Origin: Pseudomonas fluorescens
GTDB taxonomy: Bacteria; Pseudomonadota; Gammaproteobacteria; Pseudomonadales; Pseudomonadaceae
NCBI RefSeq assembly: GCF_002022275.1
Contig: NZ_MSDF01000014.1
Span: 1 to 64,000 of the forward strand
Direction: 5' to 3'
DNA length: 64,000 nt
Shown one piece after another: positions 11,001 to 20,573 of the stretch. The notes beneath the pieces were generated by a model, which ran no database searches, was not told the origin of the DNA, and was given only the letters and a program-made list of their open reading frames with translations. Position numbers and translations under genes: made by a program. Every line of letters starts with the position of its first letter. Position 1 is the stretch's first letter.

Positions 11001-11645
11001 ATGGTTGCTCTTACTCCCACACCCAAAATCAAGAATCTCGACAAGCTGTTGATGCACTGCCAACGCCGGCGCTACCCGGTCAAGCACAACATCATTTGTG
11101 CAGGCGAACGTTCCGAAACACTGTTCTTCATCATCAAGGGCTCCGTCACCATCCTGATCGAGGATGAAGACGGCCGCGAGATGATCATCGCCTACCTCAA
11201 CACCGGGGATTTCTTTGGAGAGCTTGGGTTATTCGAACAGGCCGGCAAAGAACAGGAACGCAGTGCCTGGGTGCGCGCCAAGGTCGAATGCGAAGTCGCC
11301 GAGATCAGCTATACGAAATTTCGCGAACTCGCCCAGCACGACCCGGACATTCTCTATGCATTGAGCGGCCAGATCGCCCAGCGCCTGCGCGATACCACCC
11401 GTAAAGTCGGCGACCTGGCCTTCTTTGACGTCACCGGCCGCGTTGCCCGGTGCTTGCTGGAACTGTGCAAGCAGCCCGACGCCATGACTCACCCCGATGG
11501 CATGCAAATCAAGGTCACGCGCCAGGAAATCGGGCGCATTGTCGGCTGCTCACGGGAGATGGTCGGCCGCGTGCTCAAAGACCTGGAAGAGCGCAACCTG
11601 GTGCACGTCAAAGGCAAGACGATGGTGGTGTTTGGTACGCGTTAA
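11001..11645 (+). CDS. vfr: cAMP receptor protein Vfr
   Basis: CRP-family transcription activator of 214 residues, the length of P. aeruginosa Vfr. It has an N-terminal cyclic-nucleotide-binding barrel ([11 protein letters not shown] with the ribose/phosphate-binding residues), a long dimerisation helix ([19 protein letters not shown]) and a C-terminal helix-turn-helix ([25 protein letters not shown]). In pseudomonads Vfr controls virulence, motility and secretion genes. The upstream 248-base gap contains a small inverted repeat (10891-10908) but no clear CRP site that I could read. Its stop overlaps the convergent ligase gene's stop within a shared TTAA. Confidence 0.96.
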   Translation: MVALTPTPKIKNLDKLLMHCQRRRYPVKHNIICAGERSETLFFIIKGSVTILIEDEDGREMIIAYLNTGDFFGELGLFEQAGKEQERSAWVRAKVECEVAEISYTKFRELAQHDPDILYALSGQIAQRLRDTTRKVGDLAFFDVTGRVARCLLELCKQPDAMTHPDGMQIKVTRQEIGRIVGCSREMVGRVLKDLEERNLVHVKGKTMVVFGTR

Positions 11646-12337
11646 GCCGGCAGGAAATTGGCCAGCATCCGACGGTACGAGGCATCCAGCCGGGTGATCG
11701 CATCCGGCGCGGGGAAGGCTTCGTGCAGCGCAATATGGCTGTCAGCGCGCACGCGCTGGTCGAGGCCACAGGCTTCATTGAAGCGATTGACCGCCGCAAT
11801 CAGTTCGTCGCGGTCGTTATCCAGCAGCATGGCACCGTGCACCAACCCTACCGGGCGGCCGCCGCTTTGCCGCCAGCGCTGGGCAGTGCCGACCATCTTG
11901 CGGCCATTGAGGTTGACGTTGTAGCGACCGTCGCAGAACGCGCCGTCGATTTCACCCACAGAAGCATCGCCGCCCAGTTCGATCAGTAAATCGCAGATCG
12001 GCTGGCACAAACGCAGGTAGCCCATTTCGATGCGTCCCTGATCACCTTCGCTGCGCGGTGGCGCATAAACCAGGGCGATATTGACGGTCGCGGCCGACTG
12101 CGGCACCGGCTCACCACCGGTTTCGCGCAGCAGTACCGGCCAACCGGCGTCGGCAGAGATTTTGCTGGCGGTTTCAAAGGCCGGCAACCGACTTAGACGG
12201 CGCGGCATGACCAAGGCTTGATCGCTCGGTTGCCAGAACAGCAGGCCGTATGGCTGCTCACCGGCGCTAACGGCCGCCAGCAAGGTTTGCTCGGCGGCAA
12301 GCCCAGCTTCAACCGTCATTCTTACTGGCTGAGTCAT
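11642..12337 (-). CDS. Lipoate--protein ligase family protein
   Basis: A 232-residue member of the LplA/LipB/BirA superfamily. It shows the [10 protein letters not shown] segment, [19 protein letters not shown] (equivalent of the lipoate-binding RRxxGGGxVxHD loop, here changed to ETGGEPVPQ) and [12 protein letters not shown], with the conserved lysine that contacts the adenylate. It could be a lipoate or octanoate transferase or a ligase for another acid; the altered loop makes substrate assignment uncertain. Start at MTQPVRM. It is convergent with vfr and followed upstream by a REPIN, so it is probably monocistronic. Confidence 0.75.
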   Translation of the reverse strand: MTQPVRMTVEAGLAAEQTLLAAVSAGEQPYGLLFWQPSDQALVMPRRLSRLPAFETASKISADAGWPVLLRETGGEPVPQSAATVNIALVYAPPRSEGDQGRIEMGYLRLCQPICDLLIELGGDASVGEIDGAFCDGRYNVNLNGRKMVGTAQRWRQSGGRPVGLVHGAMLLDNDRDELIAAVNRFNEACGLDQRVRADSHIALHEAFPAPDAITRLDASYRRMLANFLPA

Positions 12338-12370
12338 CGAACACCTATCTATCTGGATAAACACAAAACA

Positions 12371-12461
12371 AATGTGGGAGCTGGCTTGCCTGCGATGCAG
12401 ACACCTCGGTGTATCAGTAATACCGAGGTGATGCTATCGCAGGCAAGCCAGCTCCCACATT
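12371..12461. repeat. REPIN (paired REP hairpin), GGGAGCTGGCTTGCC type
   Basis: Two inverted arms of about 25 bases (AATGTGGGAGCTGGCTTGCC..., mirrored at 12436-12461) enclose an inner inverted repeat ACCTCGGT / ACCGAGGT. Such paired REP units are abundant between genes in the P. fluorescens group and are mobilised by RAYT transposases encoded elsewhere. It lies between the ligase gene and trpC. Confidence 0.92.
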
Positions 12462-12478
12462 TTTGACCGTGTTTCAGG

Positions 12479-13315
12479 TTAATCCAGGGTCGAACCGCTC
12501 ACCGCACCACCACGCTCCGGGAAGAACAGTCGCTGCAATTCCGCCCCCGGGTTCTCGGCACGCATGAACGTCTCGCCCACCAGGAACGAGTACACCCCAC
12601 TGATTTCCATCAGTTCCACGTCGGCACGGTTGACGATGCCACTCTCGGTAATTACCAGGCGGTCGCGCGGAATGCGCGGCAGCAGGTCGAGGGTGTTTTC
12701 CAGGCTGACTTCAAACGTGTGCAGGTTACGGTTGTTGACCCCCACCAGCGGTGTGTCGAGGGTTTTCAGGGCGCGTTCCAGCTCATCACCGTCGTGCACT
12801 TCCACCAGCACATCCAGGCCAACGCTTTTGGCCACGGCCGCCAACTCGGCCATCTTTACGTCATCCAGGGCGGAGACGATCAGCAGCACGCAGTCGGCGC
12901 CCAAGGCACGGGCTTCGACGATCTGGTACGGGTCGACCATGAAATCCTTGCGGATCACCGGCAACTTGCACGCCGCGCGCGCCTGTTGCAGGAACAGATC
13001 GGAACCCTGGAAATAGTCAATATCGGTCAGCACCGACAGGCACGTCGCGCCGCCCTTCTCATAACTGGCAGCAATCTCGGCCGGCACAAAGTGCTCGCGG
13101 ATCACACCTTTGCTCGGCGAGGCCTTCTTGACCTCGGCGATCACGGCCGGCTGCTTGAGCTTGGCCTGGGCGATCAAGGCATTGGCGAAGCCGCGCGGAG
13201 CGTCGGCCAGTTTCGCCTGAGCTTCCAGCTCGGCCAGGCTGACACGCGCACGGCGCTCAGCGACTTCTTCGGCTTTGCGGGCCAGGATCTTTTCCAGAAC
13301 GGTCGGAACACTCAT
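12479..13315 (-). CDS. trpC: Indole-3-glycerol phosphate synthase
   Basis: Converts carboxyphenylamino-deoxyribulose phosphate to indole-3-glycerol phosphate in tryptophan synthesis. It is a 278-residue TIM barrel with [28 protein letters not shown], the substrate-binding [36 protein letters not shown] and VITESGI. It is the last gene of trpGDC, with its ATG overlapping the trpD stop. Stand-alone trpC without a fused trpF is usual in pseudomonads. Confidence 0.97.
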   Translation of the reverse strand: MSVPTVLEKILARKAEEVAERRARVSLAELEAQAKLADAPRGFANALIAQAKLKQPAVIAEVKKASPSKGVIREHFVPAEIAASYEKGGATCLSVLTDIDYFQGSDLFLQQARAACKLPVIRKDFMVDPYQIVEARALGADCVLLIVSALDDVKMAELAAVAKSVGLDVLVEVHDGDELERALKTLDTPLVGVNNRNLHTFEVSLENTLDLLPRIPRDRLVITESGIVNRADVELMEISGVYSFLVGETFMRAENPGAELQRLFFPERGGAVSGSTLD

Positions 13316-14361
13316 CCTTCATTCTCCATCTTGAACACCGCAGTAAAGGCACCCAGTTCTTCGAGCTTCTCGCGAGCGAGCCCGGTGTGCAATGCATCGT
13401 GTGCGAGGGCCACGCCCTCTTTAAGACTGTAGGCGTGATCGGCGGCATACAGCGCCGCACCCGCGTTAAGCACAATCATCTCGGCGGCTTTCTGGCCGTT
13501 TTCAGTCTTGCGACGCCCCAAGGCGTCGCGAATCAGCTCCAGCGAGGCCGCCGGGCTTTCAACCGACAGGCCATGCAAACTCTGGCTTTTCATGCCGAGG
13601 TCTTCAGGTTCGACCCAATACTCAGTGACCTGGTCATTCTTCAGTTCTGCCACAAAGGTCGGTGCTGCCAGGCTGAATTCGTCCAGGCCATCTTTGGAAT
13701 GCACCACCAACACATGCTTGCTCCCCAGGCGCTGCAAGACTTCGGCCAATGGCCGGCACAGTGCCTGGCTGAACACACCGACGACTTGATGTTTTACACC
13801 GGCCGGATTCGTAAGCGGGCCGAGCATGTTGAACAGGGTGCGCAGACCGAGGTCCTTGCGCGGGCCGGCGGCATATTTCATCGCGCCGTGGTGGGACTGG
13901 GCAAACATGAAGCCAATGCCGACGCTGTCGATGCAGCGCGCCACTTGTACTGGCGTGAGGTTCAGGTAGATCCCAGCCGCTTCCAGCAAGTCGGCGCTGC
14001 CGCTTTTGCCGGAAACCGCACGGTTACCGTGCTTGGCCACGGTGCAACCGGCCGCCGCGACCACAAAGGATGCGGCGGTCGACACGTTGAAAATATTCGC
14101 ACCGTCACCGCCGGTGCCGACCACATCGACCACGCCGTCGAGGGTGTTGAGTTCGACCTTGTCCGCCAGCTCGCGCATGACGGAAACGGCACCGACGATT
14201 TCGTCGATGCTCTCGCTCTTCATGCGCATGGCCATCATGAACGCGCCGATCTGCGCGTCAGTGCATTGGCCGGTCATGATCTCGCGCATCACATCGCTCA
14301 TTTCGGCGGTGCTCAGGTCGAGGTGGCCGACGATACGGCTCAGGGCAGTCTTGATATCCAT
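13312..14361 (-). CDS. trpD: Anthranilate phosphoribosyltransferase
   Basis: Transfers phosphoribose from PRPP to anthranilate. The 349-residue protein has the PRPP-binding [15 protein letters not shown] motif, [20 protein letters not shown] and the metal-binding [11 protein letters not shown]. It overlaps trpC by 4 bases (ATGA) and follows trpG by 9 bases, so translation coupling across trpGDC is likely. Confidence 0.97.
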   Translation of the reverse strand: MDIKTALSRIVGHLDLSTAEMSDVMREIMTGQCTDAQIGAFMMAMRMKSESIDEIVGAVSVMRELADKVELNTLDGVVDVVGTGGDGANIFNVSTAASFVVAAAGCTVAKHGNRAVSGKSGSADLLEAAGIYLNLTPVQVARCIDSVGIGFMFAQSHHGAMKYAAGPRKDLGLRTLFNMLGPLTNPAGVKHQVVGVFSQALCRPLAEVLQRLGSKHVLVVHSKDGLDEFSLAAPTFVAELKNDQVTEYWVEPEDLGMKSQSLHGLSVESPAASLELIRDALGRRKTENGQKAAEMIVLNAGAALYAADHAYSLKEGVALAHDALHTGLAREKLEELGAFTAVFKMENEG

Positions 14362-14370
14362 GGAAAGTCC

Positions 14371-14964
14371 TTAGCGCGTGCCGCCGCTTTGCTTGAGAAA
14401 GTTGGCGAACAGCTCGTAGCCCTGCTCGGTCAGGATCGATTCAGGGTGAAATTGCACCCCTTCGATATTCAGTGTCTTGTGGCGCAGGCCCATGATCTCG
14501 TCGATCGAGCCGTCTTCCAACTGGGTCCAGGCGGTCAGCTCCAGGCATTCCGGCAAGGTTTCACGCTTGACCACCAGCGAGTGGTAACGCGTCACGGTGA
14601 CCGGCAGGTTCAGGCCGTGGAAAACGCCCAGGTCTCTATGAAACACCGGGCTGGTCTTGCCGTGCATCACCTGGCGCGCACGCACCACATCACCACCAAA
14701 GGCCTGGCCGATGGACTGGTGGCCCAGGCACACGCCGAGGATCGGCAATTTGCCGGCGAAATACTGGATGGCTTCGAGGGAGATGCCCGCCTCGGTCGGC
14801 GTGCAGGGGCCGGGCGAAACCACAATGCGTTCGGGGTTCAACGCGGCGATTTCGGCGACCGTCAGTTCATCGTTGCGCACGACTTTAACCTCGGCACCGA
14901 GCTCGCCCAAGTACTGCACAACGTTGTAGGTAAAGGAATCGTAGTTATCAATCATCAGCAACAT
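14371..14964 (-). CDS. trpG: Anthranilate synthase glutamine amidotransferase subunit
   Basis: Class I glutamine amidotransferase of 197 residues that supplies ammonia to TrpE. The catalytic triad is visible: C79 in [10 protein letters not shown] and the His/Glu pair in VQFHPESIL. It begins [14 protein letters not shown]. It heads trpGDC. Upstream on the same strand is a small Trp-rich reading frame that is likely to control the operon by attenuation. In some bacteria TrpG also serves as PabA; nothing here decides that. Confidence 0.96.
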   Translation of the reverse strand: MLLMIDNYDSFTYNVVQYLGELGAEVKVVRNDELTVAEIAALNPERIVVSPGPCTPTEAGISLEAIQYFAGKLPILGVCLGHQSIGQAFGGDVVRARQVMHGKTSPVFHRDLGVFHGLNLPVTVTRYHSLVVKRETLPECLELTAWTQLEDGSIDEIMGLRHKTLNIEGVQFHPESILTEQGYELFANFLKQSGGTR

Positions 14965-15386
14965 GTGGGTTCAAACCTCTTGAATTCACTGATTTCGAAT
15001 GACCGCCTTCCAGAAGAGTGACCCGCTGCCAGACGCACGTTCCGGTTGCCGGGGTTAGCAGCAAGGGGCGTCGAACACAGGGTGAAGAAGGCAAATCGGT
15101 ACAGGTCCGGCCGGGCCGGCAGAGAAAATGTCAGGCGCGCCAACGCCAACGGGCGTGTGCCTTGACTACTCGCATCAAGAGTTTGCTGATGATCAACACG
15201 GGGAGGGTCTCATTCATACGTTGGGGCACAGTAACGTAGCCTCGCCAGCGGTGCAATATGGAGCAGCGAATACGGGGGAATCGCTACAGAGTCTTTATAG
15301 GAAAAAACTGTTTTCTTAACGGAAAAGCCTGAATACATTGTCAGTGTTTCGCTTCCGATACAAAAACAACTAAATGGAATTTTTGC
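14965..15386. other. trpG-estP divergent intergenic region with trp leader
   Basis: This 422-base gap separates trpG (minus) from estP (plus). It contains the candidate trp leader peptide at 15131-15175 on the minus strand and a GC-rich self-complementary stretch near 15107-15120 that might fold in the leader RNA. I saw no T-run typical of a strong intrinsic terminator and no convincing -35/-10 pair. The estP promoter must lie in the right-hand, AT-rich part (about 15290-15380). Confidence 0.6.
15131..15175 (-). CDS. trpL: Candidate trp leader peptide upstream of trpGDC
   Basis: The 14-codon frame reads MRVVKAHARWRWRA and ends in TGG-CGT-TGG-CGC-GCC-TGA, two Trp codons separated by one Arg codon just before the stop. 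It sits 166 bases upstream of trpG on the same strand. The same C-terminal peptide ends gph upstream of trpE. The frame is also open upstream for 14 more codons to an ATG at 15217, so the true start is uncertain; no strong ribosome-binding site precedes either ATG. Attenuation of trpE and trpGDC has been reported in P. putida, which supports the reading. Confidence 0.7.
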   Translation of the reverse strand: MRVVKAHARWRWRA

Positions 15387-17309
15387 ATGCTCAGAGCACC
15401 GTTGTTCGCGCCCCTCGCCGGCTGCCTTCTGTCATTGGCTTGCGCACAGGCTTTTGCAGCCTCCTCGCCGTACTCAACCATGGTGGTGTTCGGCGACAGC
15501 CTGGCGGATGCTGGCCAGTTCCCCGATGGTTCGAATGGGGCCACCTTGCGCTTTACCAACCGCACCGGCCCAACGTTTCAGGGCGATTACGGCCTGGTTT
15601 CCTCAACCTTGCTGGGCGCAAAGCTGGGCGTCGCGCCCAACGACTTGAACGCCTCCACCTCGCCGGTCCGCGCAGCACAAGGCTTGCCGGACGGGAATAA
15701 CTGGGCGGTCGGTGGCTACCGCACCGACAACATTCTGGACTCCATCACCTCGGTCTCCAACGCGGCGATCCCACCCGGCAACCCCGGCGGCGGCACCGTA
15801 TTGCGCAGTCGTCAGGGTTACCTGCCGGCGAACGGCGGCCTTGCCGACCCCAATGCGCTGTATTTCCTCTCCGGCGGCGGCAATGATTTCCTCCAGGGCC
15901 GCGTGCTCAGCCCGGGCCAGGCCGTCGCCGCCGGTGGGCGCCTGGCCGACAGCGCCCAAGCCCTGCAACAGGCCGGCGCACGCTACATCATGGTGTGGAT
16001 GCTGCCCGACCTGGGCCTGACCCCGGCCATCAACGGCACGCCGTTGCAGGCATCGAGTTCGGCCCTGAGCAACATTTTTAACCAGTCGCTGGTACAGCGC
16101 CTGTCGCAGATCGACGCCCAGGTCATCCCGCTGAATATTCCGCTGTTGCTGAAAGAAACCTTCGCCGACCCCGCGCGCTTTGGCTTGGCCACCGGCCAGA
16201 ACCTTACCGGTACCTGCTTCAGCGGCAACGGCTGCACCGCCAACGCAACCTACGGGATTGGCGGCACCAACCCCGACCCGACCAAGCTGATCTACAACGA
16301 CTCGGTGCACCCCACCATCGCCGGGCAACGCTTGATCGCCGACTACGCCTATTCGCTGCTGGCCGCGCCTTGGGAGCTGACCTTGCTGCCGGAAATGGCC
16401 CAAGGCACCTTGCGCGCGCACCAGGACGAACTGCGCAACCAATGGCAGGCCGACAACGGCGCCTGGCAAGCCGTCGGGCAATGGCGCGCCATCGTCGCCG
16501 GCGGCGGCCAGCATCTGGACTTCGATGACCAAAGCAGCTCGGCCAGCGGTGACGGTAACGGTTACAACGTGAATGTCGGCGGCAGCTACCGGCTCGATGA
16601 AAACTGGCGCGTGGGTGTGGCCGCCGGGCTCTATCGCCAGACCCTTGAGGCCGGTGCCAGCGATTCGGACTACAAGCTCAACAGCTACATGGGCACTGCA
16701 TTCGCGCAGTATCAAGAAAACCACCTGTGGGCCGATGCCGCGCTGACTGCCGGCAAGCTTGACTTCGACAGCCTCAAGCGCAAATTCGCCCTGGGCGTCA
16801 GCGAGGGTTCGGAAAAAGGCGACACCGACGGCTGGCTGTGGGCCTTGAGCGCACGGTTGGGCTATGACATTGCCGGGGCCGGCAGCGATTGGCACCTGTC
16901 GCCGTTCATCAGCGCCGACTACGCGCGGGTTGAGGTCGATGGCTATTCGGAAAAAGACAGCCGCTCCACGGCGCTGACGTTCGACGACCAGCAACGCGAC
17001 TCCAAACGCCTTGGCGCGGGCTTGCAGGGCAGTTACCGCATCACGCCGCAAACCCAGGTGTTCGGCGAAGTGGCCCACGAGCATGAGTTCGAAAATGACA
17101 CGCAGAAGGTGAGGATTTCACTCAACAGCGTGGCGGGGATCGATTTCAAACTGGACGGCTACACGCCGCGCAGCAATTCGGATCGCTTGAGCCTGGGCGT
17201 GAGCCACAAGCTCACGCAGGAGCTGGCGCTGCGGGCGGCGTATAACGTGAGGAAGGATGACAACCTGACCCAGCAAGGGGTCAATGTGGGGGTTAGCCTA
17301 GATTTCTGA
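15387..17309 (+). CDS. estP: Autotransporter GDSL esterase
   Basis: Outer-membrane-anchored esterase/lipase of the SGNH family fused to a type V autotransporter barrel, 640 residues. A signal peptide (to about A24) precedes [11 protein letters not shown] with nucleophile S38 (S14 of the mature chain, as in P. aeruginosa EstA). The catalytic Asp/His motif is [12 protein letters not shown], and the oxyanion Asn is in [11 protein letters not shown]. The C-terminal ~270 residues form the barrel, ending in a terminal phenylalanine (VNVGVSLDF). It lies between trpG and trpE, as in P. putida. EstA-type esterases affect rhamnolipid production and motility in P. aeruginosa; the role here is inferred. 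A REPIN follows. Confidence 0.93.
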   Translation: MLRAPLFAPLAGCLLSLACAQAFAASSPYSTMVVFGDSLADAGQFPDGSNGATLRFTNRTGPTFQGDYGLVSSTLLGAKLGVAPNDLNASTSPVRAAQGLPDGNNWAVGGYRTDNILDSITSVSNAAIPPGNPGGGTVLRSRQGYLPANGGLADPNALYFLSGGGNDFLQGRVLSPGQAVAAGGRLADSAQALQQAGARYIMVWMLPDLGLTPAINGTPLQASSSALSNIFNQSLVQRLSQIDAQVIPLNIPLLLKETFADPARFGLATGQNLTGTCFSGNGCTANATYGIGGTNPDPTKLIYNDSVHPTIAGQRLIADYAYSLLAAPWELTLLPEMAQGTLRAHQDELRNQWQADNGAWQAVGQWRAIVAGGGQHLDFDDQSSSASGDGNGYNVNVGGSYRLDENWRVGVAAGLYRQTLEAGASDSDYKLNSYMGTAFAQYQENHLWADAALTAGKLDFDSLKRKFALGVSEGSEKGDTDGWLWALSARLGYDIAGAGSDWHLSPFISADYARVEVDGYSEKDSRSTALTFDDQQRDSKRLGAGLQGSYRITPQTQVFGEVAHEHEFENDTQKVRISLNSVAGIDFKLDGYTPRSNSDRLSLGVSHKLTQELALRAAYNVRKDDNLTQQGVNVGVSLDF

Positions 17310-17324
17310 CACACCACAAAACAA

Positions 17325-17340
17325 CTGTGGAAGCTGGCTT
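17325..17340 (+). repeat. Degenerate half-REP beside a full REPIN
   Basis: CTGTGGAAGCTGGCTT is a one-mismatch copy of the start of the REPIN arm that begins 17 bases later, in direct orientation. Confidence 0.6.
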
Positions 17341-17341
17341 G

Positions 17342-17428
17342 TGTGGGAGCTGGCTTGCCTGCGATGCAGACACCTCGGTGTATCAGTAATACCGAGGGGA
17401 TGCTATCGCAGGCAAGCCAGCTCCCACA
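17342..17428. repeat. REPIN between estP and trpE
   Basis: Inverted arms TGTGGGAGCTGGCTTGCC... and its complement surround an inner repeat ACCTCGGT / ACCGAGG. The unit is almost identical, loop included, to the one at 12371-12461. It lies between the convergent estP and trpE 3' ends and may act as a bidirectional transcript end. Confidence 0.92.
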
Positions 17429-17447
17429 GTTGAATGCGGATCGACAG

Positions 17448-18929
17448 TTAGCTTTGCGGAGTCTGCTCAGCCAACGCCACCGCACGAAACATCGCGCGGC
17501 GTTTGTTCAGGGTTTCTTCCCACTCAAGCGCCGGCACCGAATCCGCCACAATCCCGCCGCCCGCCTGCACGTGCAGTTCACCGTCCTTGATCACCGCGGT
17601 ACGGATCGCAATCGCGGTGTCCATATTGCCGTTCCAGGCGAAATACCCCACGGCGCCGCCGTACACGCCACGTTTGACCGGCTCCAGTTCGTCGATGATT
17701 TCCATCGCACGGATCTTCGGCGCGCCCGACAAGGTGCCCGCCGGCAGAATCGCGCGCAGTGCGTCCATCGCGGTCAACCCGGCCTTCAGCTCGCCGGTCA
17801 CGTTGGACACAATGTGCATCACGTTGGAATAACGCTCGATCACCATCTTCTCGGTGAGCTTCACCGAACCGATTTCCGACACACGCCCGGTGTCATTACG
17901 ACCCAGGTCAATCAGCATCAGGTGCTCGGCGATTTCCTTGTCGTCGCTGAGCAGGTCTTCTTCCAGCGCCACATCCTCTTCTTCGGTCGCGCCCCGCGGG
18001 CGAGTCCCGGCGATCGGGCGCACGGTAATCAGATTGTCTTCGACCCGCACCAGCACTTCCGGCGAACTGCCGACGACGTGGAAGTCGCCGAAGTTGAAGA
18101 AGTACATATAAGGCGTCGGGTTGAAGCAGCGCAGCGCACGGTACAGGTCGATCGGCGCGGCTTTGAAGTCGATGGACATCCGTTGCGACGGCACGACCTG
18201 CATGCAGTCACCGGCGAGGATGTATTCCTTGATGGTATCAACCGCGCGCTCGTAGTCATTCTGGGTAAAGCTGGAACGAAAGATCGGGTCGGCGGCCGGC
18301 GGACGGCTGAGGTCCAGGCCGCGACGCGGGGTGATCGGCTGGCGCAGTTTTTCCAGCAAGGCTTCGAGGCTGGCCTGGCCTTGTTCGAACGCATCCGCCT
18401 GGGACGGGTCGGCGAGCACAATCGCATGCATCTTGCCGGCAAGGTTGTCGAACACCACCACCGCGTCGGAGACCATCAGCAAAATGTCCGGCACGCCCAG
18501 CGGGTCCGGGTTCGGGCATTTGCCCAAGCGCTTTTCCACGTAACGCACGCAGTCGTAGCCGAAGTAACCGACCAGGCCACCGTTAAAACGCGGCAGGCCA
18601 GCAATGGTCGGCACGTTATAACGCGCCTTAAAGGCTTCGACGAACGCCAGCGGGTCTTCCACGTCATGGCTTTCGATCTCGACGCCGTCGTGGGTGATGC
18701 TCACGTGGTGGTCGTGAACCCGCATGACGGTGCGGCACGGCAGGCCGATGATCGAGTAACGGCCCCACTTCTCGCCGCCCTGTACCGATTCCAACAGATA
18801 GGAGTTGGGCTCGTCGGCCAGTTTCAGGTAGATCGACAGCGGCGTGTCGAAGTCGGCCAGGGTTTCGCAGGCCATGGGAATACGGTTGTAGCCGGCAGCG
18901 GCCAAACGCAGGAATTCTTCGCGGATCAT
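17448..18929 (-). CDS. trpE: Anthranilate synthase component I
   Basis: Makes anthranilate from chorismate with ammonia from TrpG. The 493-residue protein has the N-terminal feedback site region ([17 protein letters not shown]) and the catalytic-domain motifs [64 protein letters not shown] and [16 protein letters not shown]. It is transcribed alone, away from trpGDC. Directly upstream is gph, whose 3' end encodes a Trp-rich leader peptide. Confidence 0.97.
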   Translation of the reverse strand: MIREEFLRLAAAGYNRIPMACETLADFDTPLSIYLKLADEPNSYLLESVQGGEKWGRYSIIGLPCRTVMRVHDHHVSITHDGVEIESHDVEDPLAFVEAFKARYNVPTIAGLPRFNGGLVGYFGYDCVRYVEKRLGKCPNPDPLGVPDILLMVSDAVVVFDNLAGKMHAIVLADPSQADAFEQGQASLEALLEKLRQPITPRRGLDLSRPPAADPIFRSSFTQNDYERAVDTIKEYILAGDCMQVVPSQRMSIDFKAAPIDLYRALRCFNPTPYMYFFNFGDFHVVGSSPEVLVRVEDNLITVRPIAGTRPRGATEEEDVALEEDLLSDDKEIAEHLMLIDLGRNDTGRVSEIGSVKLTEKMVIERYSNVMHIVSNVTGELKAGLTAMDALRAILPAGTLSGAPKIRAMEIIDELEPVKRGVYGGAVGYFAWNGNMDTAIAIRTAVIKDGELHVQAGGGIVADSVPALEWEETLNKRRAMFRAVALAEQTPQS

Positions 18930-18975
18930 GAGGTGCCTCGTGGCTTGAGGGTCTAACAGTCAGGTGTGCAAACGT

Positions 18976-18990
18976 GCCGCAATGCGCGGC
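18976..18990 (-). promoter_or_regulatory. Small hairpin between gph/trp leader and trpE
   Basis: GCCGC-GCATT-GCGGC on the minus strand lies about 10 bases after the leader stop codon and is followed by ACGTTT. It may be the attenuator hairpin or part of a competing structure. The T-run is short, so the assignment is tentative. Confidence 0.35.
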
Positions 18991-18999
18991 CAGAATCAG

Positions 19000-19044
19000 T
19001 CAGGCGCGCCAACGCCAGCGGGCCAGGGCCTTGATGACTTTCAT
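19000..19044 (-). CDS. trpL: Candidate trp leader peptide nested in the gph 3' end
   Basis: An ATG inside gph, in the gph frame, reads [14 protein letters not shown] and shares the gph stop. The final codons TGG-CGT-TGG-CGC-GCC-TGA are the same as in the leader before trpG, and about 70 bases around the two are roughly 80% alike by eye. It stops about 70 bases before the trpE ATG. Either this internal ATG or gph translation itself could bring ribosomes to the Trp codons. Confidence 0.65.
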   Translation of the reverse strand: MKVIKALARWRWRA

Positions 19045-19818
19045 CCAGAGTTTGCGAGTGACCACCACGATGGAATTTCCAGAAGGGGTTGATTCGATGT
19101 CGGGCAACGTTATCTCAGCGCCCGCTCCCAAGCAACCGGGGATTAGCAGGCGCAGGTCATCAATCACCAGCGCCGGCAACTCTTCGGCGATCGGCCGGCC
19201 ATGGTTATAGCCATAACTCAAGGCCACGCACTGCACGCCCGCGGCTTTGGCCGCCAGCACGTCACTGCGCGAATCACCAACAAACAACGACTGCGAGGCC
19301 GGAATATTTGCCATTTTCATCACGAAAAACAGCGCCGCCGGGTCGGGTTTTTTCTGCGGCAAGGTATCGCCGCCGATGATCCAGCGGAAATACCGGCCGA
19401 TTTTCATTTGATCCAACAAAGGCGCAACGAAGCGCTCCGGCTTGTTGGTGATCAAGGCCATTTCCACGCCCTGCTTGTGCAGCCACTTGAGCGTGTCGCG
19501 TACCCCGGGGTAAACCACGGTCAGCTCGTGGCCGTCTTCATAGGCAGTGTTGAACAATTCCAGGGCGTGCTCAGCCTCCACCTCATCAACACCTTCGGCA
19601 TCAATGTTGTCTGCCAAGGCACGGCGCACCAGCATCTGCACGCCGTTGCCGACCCACATGCGTACCGACTCGATCCCTGCAGGCTTGCGCCCCAGCTTGA
19701 GCAGCATCTGGTCCACCGCGGCCGCCAGGTCAGGCACCGAGTCGATCAAGGTACCGTCCAGATCGAACATCACCAACCGTGGCAGTTTGCCGGGGAACAG
19801 CTGCTCAAAGCCGCTCAT
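19000..19818 (-). CDS. gph: Phosphoglycolate phosphatase
   Basis: HAD-family phosphatase of 272 residues that hydrolyses 2-phosphoglycolate. HAD motif I is [11 protein letters not shown], motif [11 protein letters not shown], and motif III/IV are around KKPDPAALF and [13 protein letters not shown] tail of about 40 residues beyond the usual domain ends in [21 protein letters not shown]-like sequence, which coincides with the trp leader. Its start codon overlaps the rpe stop by 4 bases, giving an rpe-gph-trpE order on one strand. The related phosphatase MupP of cell-wall recycling is a paralogue that this could be confused with, but the rpe linkage favours Gph. Confidence 0.92.
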   Translation of the reverse strand: MSGFEQLFPGKLPRLVMFDLDGTLIDSVPDLAAAVDQMLLKLGRKPAGIESVRMWVGNGVQMLVRRALADNIDAEGVDEVEAEHALELFNTAYEDGHELTVVYPGVRDTLKWLHKQGVEMALITNKPERFVAPLLDQMKIGRYFRWIIGGDTLPQKKPDPAALFFVMKMANIPASQSLFVGDSRSDVLAAKAAGVQCVALSYGYNHGRPIAEELPALVIDDLRLLIPGCLGAGAEITLPDIESTPSGNSIVVVTRKLWMKVIKALARWRWRA

Positions 19819-20489
19819 GGACGCGCCAGCGCCAGTTCGGCACGCATCTTGTCGATGACTTCCTGGTAATCCGGAGCGTTGAAAATCGCCGAGCCGGCTA
19901 CAAAGGTGTCGGCGCCCGCCGCAGCGATTTCGCGGATGTTGTTGACGTTGACCCCACCGTCGATCTCGAGGCGGATATCACGGCCCGAAGCGTCAATCAG
20001 CGCACGCGCTTCGCGCAGCTTGTTCAGCGTGCCGGGGATGAACTTCTGCCCGCCGAAGCCCGGGTTGACGCTCATCAGCAAGACCATGTCGACCTTGTCC
20101 ATCACGTACTCAAGCACGCTCAGCGGGGTGGCCGGGTTGAACACCAGGCCCGCCTTGCAGCCGCCTTCGCGGATCAGTTGCAGCGTGCGATCGACGTGCA
20201 GCGTGGCTTCCGGGTGGAAGGTGATATAGGTCGCGCCGGCCTCGATGAAGTCACCGACGATGCGGTCCACTGGGCTGACCATCAGGTGCGCATCGATCGG
20301 CGCGGTAATGCCGTACTTGCGCAGCGCCGCGCAAACCATCGGGCCGATGGTCAGGTTGGGCACGTAGTGGTTGTCCATGACGTCGAAGTGCACGAAGTCG
20401 GCACCGGCGGCCAAAACCTTGTCCACTTCCTCACCCAAGCGGGCGAAGTCGGCGGAGAGAATCGATGGAGCAATGACGAAGGGCTGCAT
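19815..20489 (-). CDS. rpe: Ribulose-phosphate 3-epimerase
   Basis: Interconverts ribulose-5-phosphate and xylulose-5-phosphate. The 224-residue TIM barrel begins [19 protein letters not shown] and has [44 protein letters not shown] and [12 protein letters not shown], with the metal-binding His/Asp residues. The ATG was chosen to match the family start; the 27 upstream codons (MNQVTVRAA) are unlike it. It overlaps gph by 4 bases. Confidence 0.97.
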   Translation of the reverse strand: MQPFVIAPSILSADFARLGEEVDKVLAAGADFVHFDVMDNHYVPNLTIGPMVCAALRKYGITAPIDAHLMVSPVDRIVGDFIEAGATYITFHPEATLHVDRTLQLIREGGCKAGLVFNPATPLSVLEYVMDKVDMVLLMSVNPGFGGQKFIPGTLNKLREARALIDASGRDIRLEIDGGVNVNNIREIAAAGADTFVAGSAIFNAPDYQEVIDKMRAELALARP

Positions 20490-20573
20490 GACGCACCTTT
20501 TTTGAGCTAAATCACGATGGCGCGCATTGTATACCTCATGCTTTGCCGCGCGCACCGTGACCTGATTCAACGG

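Noticed and set aside
15128-15319. Plus-strand small frame in the trpG-estP gap
   Set aside because: It lies opposite the trp leader peptide, and lacks a ribosome-binding site and recognisable features.
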